A stretch of DNA of 33,961 nt from Streptomyces mutomycini (GTDB lineage Bacteria; Actinomycetota; Actinomycetes; Streptomycetales; Streptomycetaceae): assembly GCF_001700505.1 (NCBI RefSeq), contig NZ_MAPV01000046.1:135-34095 (forward strand), in the 5' to 3' direction. Below, one piece after another: positions 1-12,000 of the stretch. The notes under the pieces are model-generated. The model saw only the letters and a list, made by a program, of their open reading frames with translations, was not told where the DNA came from and did not search any database. Position 1 is the stretch's first letter. Every line of letters starts with the position of its first letter. The translations under genes and the position numbers were made by a program.

Positions 1-21
1 TCACCTGGACCGAGCCGCTCA
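1..21 (+). repeat. 21-base direct repeat, left copy; end of an earlier cyclase copy
   Basis: The first 21 bases are identical to 709-729 and in the same frame (708 bases apart). Both encode TWTEPL, the motif that ends edema-factor-type cyclase domains (EWTDP in anthrax edema factor). The window therefore appears to open at the end of one cyclase domain, with another complete copy following. The match begins at base 1, so its true left end cannot be seen. Confidence 0.8.
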
Positions 22-3000
22 AGGTAGGTGAGGTCGATTCGTATGCGGCGCGTCATACGTACGGGATGGCGGAGAAGGGGTTCAAGGAGTTCCGTGATCT
101 GGCGCGGGACAAGAACGTGGTCATCGATGTGCGGCCGACGAATCCGCTGGCTCCGAAGTGGCTCGAGGCGGGGGCGTTGCCGAAGCCGCCGGAGATCAAG
201 GCGAAGACGGTCAACGACGTCGATGTCTTTCTGGGTGCTGATCCTGCGGTCGTCGGGCTCGTCGGTTATTTCAAGCCGGTGCTGGCTGATGTGGGGGTTG
301 TTCCGGAGGGTGACCGGGACCGGGTTCTGTCGCGTTTCAACGAGCGGTCGACGGAGTTCCGCGAGCTTGCCGGGAAGATGGCGGGGTTCGAGGCTGAGAA
401 CAGGTTCTTCGTCCGGGACGGTGTGGTCTACGGGACGGGGGAGGGCGGCGAGAGGCGTCCGCTCACCGGTGATCACGACGTGTACGACATCTCCACGCCT
501 GAGGGGGAGCGGATCACGCTTCCGGCGCATGATGCGCTGATCGATGAGATGCGGGCGAAGGACATCGCCGTGACGCACGGCGCGCACATGTTCTGGAATC
601 CGCCGACGGCTTTCGACAAGTCGGTCTTCGACAAGATCGTCGGTTCTCATCAGGGCCCGGACGGCCAGCCGTTGCTCCGGTTCCGCCCCGGGAACAACAA
701 CGCCCAGCTCACCTGGACCGAGCCGCTCACACGGCCTCCCGGCCTGCCTGCGACCACGTTGGTCTCGCGGGAGGACGTGCGCGGACTCTCCTACGCGCCT
801 TCGGCGGAGGCGGCCTGGTCGTCGTCGAGCGAACCGCTGCCGCTTTCCGAGCTCGGCCTCGGCCCCGAGGACACCGCCGAACTCGCCCGCCGCCGACCCG
901 ATCTGGTGCCGTCCGCGCAGAACCGGCCGGAGAGCCACGCCGAGAGTCTGGCCCTGTTCAGCAGGGGCAAGGGCCCCGTGACGACGCCCGACCCGGCGGA
1001 CCTCGTCCGGGCGGACGGTCTTGCCTTCCGCCGGGTGGACGTCCCGGGTGACGGGAACTGCCTCTTCCGGGCGGTGCTCGACAGTGCGCGCGGTCGCGAC
1101 GTGCCGCCCGCCTGGGCCGCGCGGAACATCGCCGGGCTGCGCGGCCTGGTGCGTGACCGCGTCACCGGGTCCGAGCTCGGTACCGTCGCCGACGCCCTCG
1201 TTCCGGACCCTGTGTTCACCGTGGTGGACGACCTGCGGGTACGCGCCCTGGCCGGCGTGACCGACGCCGACGAGCACCGCCGGATCACCGAAGCCTGGAA
1301 CCGCGTCGCGCAGGCGGTCATCACCGACGGCGACGCCGGCCGGTGGCAGCAGATCCTGGCCGACAGCGACTATCCGCAGCTCGCCCAGGTGGCGCCCACC
1401 CCCGCCGACGCGCGGCGGCTCGGCGGGCGCGGTCTGCTCGCCGCGGCCGCGGAGCGACCCGGCCTGTGGTCGTCCCCCTTCGCCGACCTGCTCCCGGACG
1501 CGCTGGCGCACACCCTCGACGTCGATCTGCGCCTCGTGCGGCCCGACCCGCAGACGGCGGGCGCGCTCCTCGTCACCGAGCTGCATCCGGGCGGCACCGG
1601 CGGCACCCTGCATCTGGCGTACAACGGAAGCGATCACTACGACGCCCTGGTTCCCGCCCCGGAGCCCGCCTCGCACCCGGAAACCGAGCCCAAGCCGGAC
1701 CCGGACCCGGAAACCGAGCCCAAGCCGGACCCGGACCCGGAAACCGAGCCGAAGCCGAAGCCGGACCCGGACCCGGAAGCGAAGCCGGACCCCGAGCCGG
1801 ACCCGGTCACGCCCCCCGTGCCGCCGGTCTCCCAGCCGGACGGTTCCGACCCGTTCGGGGAATGGCTGCGCAGCATGGCCGGGATCACCGGTCCCGACGC
1901 TGCCGAGACCCCCGACCGGGGCGACCCGGTGCCGCTGGAGACCCAGCTCGAACGCCACCGCCCCGCCCGTCTGCTGACCGGTGACGACGCCCGTCCGCCG
2001 GGGCCGGCGCCGCGCACGGTCACCTTCGAGGACGGCAGCAGGCTGCCCGCCGTCCTGATCAGGCCGGGCGCCGACCCGCGCGACTCCGTGCCGGCACGGG
2101 CGCCGCAGGGCTCGCGCACCGGGCTGCTCACGGGGCCCGGCACGCTCACCCTGCGCTCGCCCGAGCTGGCGGCGCAGGAGATCCTCGACAAACTGCCGGC
2201 GGCCGTGCGTGCGCGGTTCGACGAGGCGGAGCTGCTGCGTCTGCTCACCCACCAGCCCGCGGCGTTCACCGCCCCGCGCGGTGCCCGCATCGTGGGCCGG
2301 GAGAAGTCCGGGGTCGGCCTGGAGATGACGGTCGAGGCGATTCCGTACCACCGGTGGGAACGCTTCTCCGACGTGGGCGGCGCCACGGTCCGGGTGGACA
2401 CGATGCGGCGCGGGCAGGCCGGTACGGGTGGCGGGCGCAGCGTGGGCTTCGGGCGCCGGATCGCCGGCGGTGTGGGCATGGGGCCGCCGCTCAACTGGCT
2501 GCTGAAGATCGGTACGTCGCTGGGCTGGAGCCGCAGGACGGACTACACCCAGGGCACCACGGCGTACAACCAGACCGAGCACCGCGCCCACGAGGGCTCG
2601 CACCTGCACCTGGACGACGTCCACTACCGGGTGCGGGTGGAGCGGATCACCGAGGCGCCCAAGGCCACCGGGACGGACATCCGGACGACCGGTCCCGCCG
2701 ACCGGCCCGCACCGGGGCCGCGTTGGCGGCGTGCCCAGGTGCACACCGCGGAGTTCGGCATGCGGGACGGGCTGAGCTGGCGGCTGCCGGACGACCTCAC
2801 CGTGCCGTTCACGGGGCCCCGCCGGGCGCCGGAGACGCTGACCTTCCCGGACGGGGCGGAGCCGCGGCTGAACGACTCCGCCGCCCTGCACCTGATGACC
2901 CCGCCGGAGGACATCGCGCTGGCCCTCTCCGGGGCGCGGCCGGGCAGTTCGGCGCACCGCACCATGGTTTCGTACGTCCGCCCCGGCAGGCTGCTCGGCC

Positions 3001-6000
3001 TGTTCGGGCGGCTCACCGGGCCGGTCAGCGGGCCCGAGCTGACCCGGGGCAGCGGCCAGCACCCGCTGGGTCATCTGGTCGTGGAACGATCGGTGCCGCA
3101 CCGCGCCGTGCTGGTGACCGAGTCGGTCAAGGCGGAGGTGCGCGACCTCACCCAGACCACGTACCAGAACCAGCGCGGTCACGTCCGCGAGACCAAGTTC
3201 GGATTCCAGGTCACCGCCGGTCCGAACTACACGCTGGCCGGGCCGGAGACCGACGTGCGCCTGCAGGGCGGTCCGCTGGTCCGCGCGGACCTCGCAGTCG
3301 GGCGGGGCCACTACCTGGGCACCGACGCGTCCCGCAAGGTCACCGGCCGGGTCCGCAACCATCCGGTGGCGCTCTACCAGGTGGAGCGCACCCTGATGGT
3401 CCGCAAGGCAGGTGAACCCTCGTCCGCGGCCCGGCCGGTGCGGGTGGTCAGCCTGGACTGGATCTCCACCCAGGACGCCCGTCGGCTCGCGGGCTGGGAC
3501 AGCCGTACGCCCGGCCGGACGGGACCGAACCCGGACGCCGAGCCGCCGGTGCCGTGGTACCTCACCCGTGAGGATCCGGTCCACCTGGGGGGCCAGGTCC
3601 GTGCGGAGGGCTTCCGCCCGCAGGCACGTGCCCACACCCAGCAGCCGGCGACCGATCAGCAGACGCCGCCGCCCGCCACCGATCAGCAGACGACTCAGCC
3701 CGCCACCGGTCAAGCGCCCCCTCCTGCCACCGGTCAGCAGGCACCGCCGACGACCCAGCAGCAGACTCCGCCCGCGACCCAGCAGCAGCCCGCCCCGCAG
3801 GACGGCACCGATCCGCAGGACCCCATGCAGGTCTTCACGGACGCCGTACTGGACACCCTGCACCACTCGTACCCGTCGATGTTCGTGCCGCCCCTGATGC
3901 TGAAGCACCCCAGGCTGGCCCGGTTCTGGTACGGCGACGGACGGTTGCGGACCGCCCTGCACAACGACCGGCAGGTGCGCGAGGCGCTGAACCGGCCCAC
4001 CCTGACGCAGAGTCTGGACGAGCTGACCACCACCGGGGTCCCGGTCACGCTCACCGAGGACGGCATGGTGCGCCGAGGCCACCACACGCTGATCCTGCGG
4101 GCGTCGCTGACCGACCGCCGGTTCGAGACGACCATGAGCGAACGGTCGCTGCGCAACGCCGTGATCGGCAGCGAGGTCTCCGGTCAGGGGCAGCAGGACT
4201 CCAGCACCTACTCCGGCGGTATCGAGGTCGGCGTCTCGCCGCGCGACCACGACAAGGTGCCCGGCCCCGAGCTGCCGCGCCGTGCCGGCAACGTCTCGGT
4301 CGGCGCCCGCTACGCCCGCACCTACCAGAAGGCCACCCGGAACACGGTCACGGTCGCCCACGACCACCTGACGTTCCAGAACGGCGCCGACCTCTACAGC
4401 TACCAGGTGGAACTCGGCGCGACGTTCGAGGGCCACCGCCGACCGCGCGGCTGGGCGCGGCTGCTGACGGTCGGTCTGCTCGGTGCGGGCGTCTTCGTCA
4501 GCAAGGTCGAGGAGCGTCCGCTGTTCAGCCGGGGCACCGAGACCGTGGGACGGGTGGAGCTGGCCGTGCCCGCCGCACACGGGTCGGACCGCCACGCGCC
4601 CGCCGACCCGCCCGCTGCCGGAACGGCTCCCGCGCCCGCTCCCACGCCCGCGCCGCAGCGCCTCTCCGCCATGGAGGCGGACCAGCTACTCGACGGCACC
4701 CGCCCGCTGCCCACGGAGGACTCGGACGGCAGCCGGCTCGTCCGGCAGCTGCTGAGCGCCCCGCACGTGGTGCTCAGCGCCGAGGGCGGCCCGCAGCGCC
4801 AGCAGCTGATGCAGGCCACCGCCGACCGTGCCTCGGGCACCTCCTGGCACGTCAGCGCGCCCGGCGCACCGGTCCGCACCGCGCTGCGCCGGGCGATGGC
4901 CAACCTCGGTGTGGCCGGTCAACTCGGCCAGTACCTCGGACCGTTCGGCTCCCGGATCACCGGGCTCAACGGCGCCGGACCGTTCCGGACGCACTACCTG
5001 AAGGCCGCGATCCGCGGCGAGCTGGACAACCTACGGGTCAAGAGCGATCCGAAGGCGGCCAGCATGGAGAGCACCATCGGCAACGAGCACCGGGTCGTCG
5101 GCAGCAGGAGCACCGTCTCGCGCGCCACGCTGGGCGTCCAGGGTGGCTACATGCCGTTGCAGCAGCTCCCCGGCAAGCAGGCGGTCGTCGGCTCGTACTC
5201 GTCCGCGCTGCAGTACGCCTGGGGCAAGGGCCTCGGCGTCTCGCAGGCCCTCACCCGGGGACGCAACACGACCCTGACCTTCGCCGGGCGGATGTACCTG
5301 GTGGTCGCCGACGCCACCGAGACCGTGGCCGTGAGGGACCGCTGGACAGCCGCGTTGGGCACGGTCGGCACCCGTGCCGGGGGTCGCGTCAGCTCCGCCG
5401 CCGGACATCTGTCCGAGCGCCTCGGGCGCGGCCTGTCGCCGCGCCGGGCCGCCGCCGCGCTCCAGCGGATCCGCGACGCGGTGATGTTCCACCTGCCGAT
5501 GCAGGACGCCATCGAGGCGGGGCTCGCCCCGGACGGGCTGGGCCCCACCACCCCGAAGAACCTCGGCGGCGGCTACCGGGTGCCGGGCTTCCTGCGCGGC
5601 CGGCGCTTCCCGACCCACCCCAGCGGCCAGCTCGACGCGAGCCGGGCGGCGCGGGAACTGCTGCCGCGCCTGGAGAAGATCGGCGTGCCCTCCCACGACC
5701 GGGAGCAGGTCCTGCAGCGGCTCTCGCCGGACTTCCTGCGCGCCCACCTGCACGAGCTGACCACCGACGGGATGAGCCTGCCGGTCCGCTACCGCACCTG
5801 GACCAGCCCGCACCGCCTGCCGGTCGGGGGCAGCCCCGCGCAGGTCCGCTTCAAGCTGACGCCGATCACCACGACCGTGCAGCGGCTGCGTACGGGGTTC
5901 GAGCTGGAGGACTACCGCAACATCGCCCGCGACGACGCCGAGAGTGCCCAGCAGGACCGCGGCGCCGACCTCACCCTGAGCGCCGGCGAGCGCGCGGCGG

Positions 6001-9000
6001 AGAGCGGTGTGCTCATCGCCAACCCCTCGCTCCAGGGCACGGCGGCCAAACAGCGGGCGAGCAACCGGACCGAGACCGACGGCACCACCTCGATGCCGAA
6101 CATCGCCACCACGCAGGCGCACGCGGAGATCGTCACCGGTTACACCCTGACCGTCACCATGACGGACGCGGCCGGTGACCCGCTCGCGCCGCGTGCCGTC
6201 GCACAGGTCGGCACCCTCAACGAGATCGCCCCGGCGGGTCTGCTCACCCCGGTCGGCGACGGTGACGACGGTGCGCTCACCGAGCAGGACGTGCCCGAAC
6301 CGAAGCGCTCCGTACACCTTTTGACGGCCGACGAGGCCCGGCCGGACGGCATCGCCGCCTGGCGCACATCCGGTGACGGCACTAGCGGCCCCGACCCCGA
6401 CATCCTGCCCTTCGACGACCGGATCGGCTCCGGCATCCTCGCCGTGGACATGCGCGGCGCGGCGGGCGTGCACGACGCGCTGACCCTCGCCACCGCCCGT
6501 GCCGACGGCCTGGGTGACACCGACCTCGGCGCACGGCACACCGGCAACGTCCTGGCCGCACGCCTGCGCATGGCCCGTCTCACTCCGCTCACCGGCCTTG
6601 GGACGGCTCCCGGGCAGGCACAGCAGGAGGCCACCTCGCAGGGGGGTCTGACCGCCGGGTTCCGCGAGGCGCTCGGCGCGGACGGGTCCCCGCTGCCCAC
6701 CCAGTCCTCCGCCCGCCTGTTCGGCCAGTCCCACACCGCCGACTCCCGCCTCTACGCGAAGATGCACCGCCGTGGCGCGCGGCTGCTCGCCGTGGAGAGC
6801 AAGCCCCGTATGGAGGCCATGCAGCGGAACAAGACCTCCGACGCGCTGGAGGCCGGCATCACCGACAACGTCGAGGGCATGGTGGGCACCGCGCCGATGG
6901 CGGGCAACAGCAACGCGGGTATGACCAACCCCGGCGGCGCGGTCCCGATCGGCGGCGCGAACGACGGCACCACGCTCAAGGGCGCCACGGACACCACCCT
7001 CGGCACCCACGTCAAGGTCGTCACCGACCGCAGCATGCTGTTCGCGGTTCCGGTGAGCTGGCTGGCGGTGGCCGAGGTGGACCACCGGATCACCCACAGC
7101 CGCCCGTTCCGCGCGCTGGGCGCGGCCCGGCGCGGACCGCGCGCCGCCGAGGCCGGGACCACCGCGCTGATCTGGCTGCGCGAGGACATCGCACGCGACT
7201 ACGGCCTCCTGGACGACAGCACGTTCCCCGACGCGGTGGGCACGGCCTGGGACGACATGGCCAAGGCCGCCGCCGACCTCGCCACGGCCGAGAAGGAGTA
7301 CTACGACGCCCGCGCGCGGGCCCGTGAGGCGTGGCTCTCCCTGAGTCCGGGGGAGCGGAGCACGCTCGGCGACCCCTCCCCCCTCACGACCGTGCTGCCG
7401 CGGGACGTCGCCCGGTCCCCGTCCGTCATCGCCTGGCAGGCCGCCCGCGACGAGGTACGGCTGTGGGAAGGGCGGACCAACACCGCCGCAGCGGATCACC
7501 ACCGGCTGCACCTCGCTGCTTCCCGCCTCACCTCCCACCACCAGGGCTCGGTCTCGGTCCCGGTGGCGGACGGGCCGCAGGAGTACGCCGCGCCGGGATG
7601 GCGCTCCGAGGCGCCGGAGCCGTACAAGATCACCGACGGCACCGGCTCCGTCCCGCGCACCCTCACCTCGCCGGACGGCGCCACGGTGCGCGAGGTGCAC
7701 GACGTACCGCACGACGGCGCTTCGTTCTTGCACGCGCTGCTCGCCGTCGCACAGGTCCGGGGCCAGCTGCCCCACCTGCTCGGCAGCGAGCTCGCCGGCC
7801 GCTTCTCGGGCGCCCCCGGCGACCCGGCGGTCACCGCCGAGGCCGTCGACGCCGCCCGCGAGCGCCTCGCCTGGGCCCTGGGCGAGGACGGCAACGAGGA
7901 TCTGCTCGACGCCCTCGCCCTGGACGTCGCCGACACCTTCACGCAGACCGAACTGGACCTCGCGGGCGTGGTACTGACTCCCGCCCAGCAGGCCGAGTTC
8001 GACGCCTTCGGCCGTCTTCCGCTGACGTTCTGGCCGACGCCCGACCAGCGCGTCGCGCTGGCGACCGCCGCCCTGGCACGCCCGTTCGCGAGCGAGCCGA
8101 CCGGGACCGGCACCGTGCAGCCCGAGGGCGTACCGGCCCCGCCCGAGCGCCGCGCCGGGGACCACGGCGGCGCCGACCTGCTGCCCGCGCTCGCCGCGCG
8201 GGTCCTCGGCACGCCACTGACCGTGGTGACCGGTGAGGGCCGCGATCAGCTGTTCCTCCCGCACGGCGCCGATCCGGCCGCCGTCGATCCGGCCGCCGAT
8301 CCGGTGCTGTTCGCCACGGAAGGCTTCTTCCACGCCGCCCTCCCGCAGGGCACCCCGGCCCCGGTCACCGCCGCGCTGCCGGCGGTGACGACCACCGGGA
8401 CCTCCGGTACGGACACCGGCCTCACCACGACCGCGCAGCCGCCCGCGCACCGCAGCCACAGCACCGCCCCCTGGCTGCCGCCCGCCGACAGCAGCCGACC
8501 GCGCTACCGTCTCGCCCACGACGGCGTCCTCACCGCGCCCGACGGCGCCACCTACACCCAGGGGACGCCCACCGGACGCGGCAACGGCTTCTTCGGCGCA
8601 CTCTCCACCGCCCTGCGCCACGCCGCCGGACAGCCCGGACTCGGCCGCCGGGAGGCGGCACGGCTGCGCATGCGCGCCGGAGCGTCGCCCGCCCAACTGC
8701 TGCGCCTGAACGGCCTTCCCGGCGATGTCGCCGAGCGCGACGCCCTGTTCGGGCCTCCGCCCATGAACCTGCGCCCCGGAGCACCCGCGCCGAGCCGTGA
8801 GGCCCTTGACGGCCACCTGCGCCGCCACCTCACACACGCACCTTGGGGCCCCGGGGCCGACCGGACGGTGGCCGAGTGGGCCTCCGCGGTGACCGGTGCC
8901 ACCGTCACCCTCATCGAGGAGAACGGCACCGCCCACACCTACCCCGGTCCGTCCGCCGACGGCCCACACCTGCGACTCAGGCGCCGGGGCGGTGACTTCG

Positions 9001-12000
9001 TACCGCTGGCCGAGCGCACCCCCGCGCCGCCCGCTCCGCGGCCCGCGCCGCCCGTGTCGCATCAGGACCCGGCCACCGTTCCCCTGCCTCCGTCTCCGGC
9101 CGGCAGCGACCTGCCGGGACTCCCGGGGCTCCCGGGTGAGGAGGAGGCGTACGAGCTGAGCACCCTGTCCGGTGCCGAAGCCGCCAAGACGCCGGAAGCG
9201 GCAGACACCGAGAACGGGCCGTTCCCCCTGCCGCCGTCCGCGCCCACCCGGAACTCCGTTGCCGATGCGCTGGGGCAGTTCCGGTTCGCCGACGACAGCA
9301 GCGACACCGACAGCGAGGACGGTTCCCAGGACGCCCCCCAGCAGGAGGCGTGGCACGACCTCCTCTTCGGAGCTGCGGCCAGGCACGACCACTCGCCCGA
9401 GACGCTTGCCGACACGGTGTCGTCGCTGCGGGAACTCGCCCTGAGGGAGTCGCTTCCGTCGTCCGTGGCCACCGGCGAGCTGGACGCACTGCACGACCTG
9501 ACCAGGCGGGTGCTGGACCTCGGCCCGGACGTCCAGGTGCACGGACAGCACCTGCTGCTCCTCGGATCCCTGGCCCTGAGCGCCTCCCCCGACGAACTGT
9601 CCGACGCCGGCGCCCTCGCCGACTACCTGACACAGCACGACGCCGTCCTGAGCCAGGACACCCAGGTGGAGTCGGAGGCCGGAACGGGGCGGAACTGGAC
9701 CGGCACCGGGAACCAGGCGCCGCCCCTGAACTCCTACGCGCTGGAGGGCGAGGACGGCAGCCTGGTCACCTGGACCGCCCCCTGGACGGACTCGTACGTG
9801 GTCCTCGCCCAGGAGGGTGCCGACGCCGTTCACCTGATGACGCCGCGCGGCCGGCTCACCCTGGACGACACCGGTGAGTTCGCCCGGCTCGTCGCGCGGG
9901 ACCCGGCACGGCCCCCGGGAGCCGATGTCGTCCTGGCGTTCCCCCACGGCGATATCGCGTTCCTGGCACGGCACGTCGCCGAACTGACGGGCTCCAGGGT
10001 CTGGTACTCGGAGCACGGCCCCCGGCTGTCGACGGACTGGCGGTCGGGCACCGACCACATCACGCTGGGGCCGGTCCCCGACGGCGTCGGCACGGCATGG
10101 GCCTCCGTCGGACCGGACGCGGACGACACCGGCGGGGCGGACGTCGCGGACATCGTCGACCTGTACGAGAACGGGTCCGAGCCCGCTGACGGGGTCGAGG
10201 CGCGCCGGCAGAAGGCGCTGACCACGAGGGACTACGGGGTCGTGGACCACCGCGGTGACGGCGTGCTCTTCCGCAAGCCCGGCGACCTCCAGGCCACCTG
10301 GCTGACCCCGCAGGCGCTGGTCGGCATGGAGGACGCCCCCGAACTGGCCATGTCCGTACAGGGCTACTACGAGACACTCGCCACCCAGCGGCCCGTCCTG
10401 CGGATCGCCTCGGACCGTACGCTCGCGGTCGAGAACGGGGCGTACGGCCAGCAGGTCTTCGCGACGGCGGAAGCCGTCGCCCGCGCGTCGGTCGGTCTGG
10501 CGCGCGCGGGCCTCGCGATGCGTCTGCTGACCGACGAGGACCTGAGCATCCTGCTGCCCACCCCCGACGGGGGCACGAAGCGGCTGTTCCGCGTGACGCC
10601 CGACTTCCTGACCCGATCCGGGCAGTCATCGGAGGAGATCTGCCGGGACTTCGCCGACATGCTGGCCGACAACGCCCGCACGTCGCACATGGTCTTCCGT
10701 GATCCCCGCACCGGCCAGGTGGTCACCGCGCCGGTCAACGCCTCCGACGGGGCCGAGGTCACCGGCACGCACCACCTCGCCGACGCCCTGGGCCACGTCG
10801 CGGACGGCGACGTGGCGCCCGACAGGGTGGATCCCGCCTGGGCGTCCTCGTACGTCCGCCGTGACGACCGGCCCACCGGCGGCGACGGCGGCCCGCTGCC
10901 CGGCCACGCCTACGGCAGCGCGCTCAGCCTCGACCAGCCGGACGACCCGCGCCGCGACGCACTGTCGGACGCCGCGAGACGGATCGGGGTCAACGAGCAC
11001 GCGTGGGCCGACATCGGCGAGGGCTACGTCGTCCAGTCGGTCGCGACGGCCGGCGCCCAGGGCCAGCCGAGCCTGGAACACAACTACGCCAAGCCGCGAT
11101 CCGGCATCAGCCGCTCGCACTTCGGCTACCACTTCGCCACCGTGGTCCTGGCCAGCGAGGACGGCAGTCACCAGATCTCCCTGGAGAACCACGCGCGGTC
11201 CTCGCAGCGGAACGCCCGGCACCGCGGGGAGGCGAAGGCGAACCTGCGGGTGCACAACCTGAAGGCTCTGCGGGAGGCCGCGGCGCGACTGCGCGGGGAG
11301 ATCGAGCAGCGACAGGAGGCCGGCGCCGACGAGCACCTCACCGAGCTGCGCGCCCACCTCGACCTGACGCTGGCCCTGGTACGGGCGAAGCAGGCCCAGG
11401 CGGACATGCGCGCGGCGCCCGCCGACTCACCGGAGCGCGCTGTGGCCGAGCGGACACTGGAGGGGGCCACCCGCGCCGCAGCGCAGCGCATCGGCCAGCT
11501 CGAACAGGTCATCCCCGGCAAGAACCAGTGGTACATGCGGATGTACTCCCAGCGGCCGGGCGAGTCGGCCCACGACACCAACGCGGAACTGCTGGAGGAG
11601 AGGCCCGCCGCCGAGGCCAACCCGCTGACCGCAGTCGTGCTCCGCGGCCAGCAGTCACTGCCGGTGACCATCTCCTTCGAGAAGGGCGCCCAGCAGACAC
11701 CCGACGGTGCGAAGCCCCCCATTCAGTACCTGGCCAAGATCGTGGCCAGGACGGCGATGTGGAATGCCGCCAACGGGCTGCCGCTCCCTGACGTCAAGGT
11801 CACCGGTCTGCGCAGCGGCCGTCTGACGGGACGGGACCTCGCGAAGGCTCGTGCCGAGGCGGTAGTGGCCTCGTTCCGGCAGGAACTGGCGGAGGCGCTC
11901 GCGGCGCTCCAGGACGGCACACCGCGACCGCACCTCACCGCCGACGTGATCACCGTCCATCCGGACTCGGTTCGCGGCCGCGGCTCCGCCACCGCCGACG

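Noticed and set aside
66..68. ATG at 66 as the start of the giant gene
   Set aside because: The frame is open to base 3, and residues before the ATG (TWTEPL, DSYAARHTYG) continue the cyclase pattern. No ribosome-binding site precedes it.
1681..1800. Short tandem repeats as a CRISPR array
   Set aside because: Repeats are contiguous, in frame and without spacers; they encode a Pro/Glu/Asp linker.
4459..4505. Hydrophobic stretch LLTVGLLGAGVFVSK as a transmembrane anchor
   Set aside because: It is short, interrupted by Gly and flanked by beta-like segments. It could be a buried strand, so no membrane segment is called.
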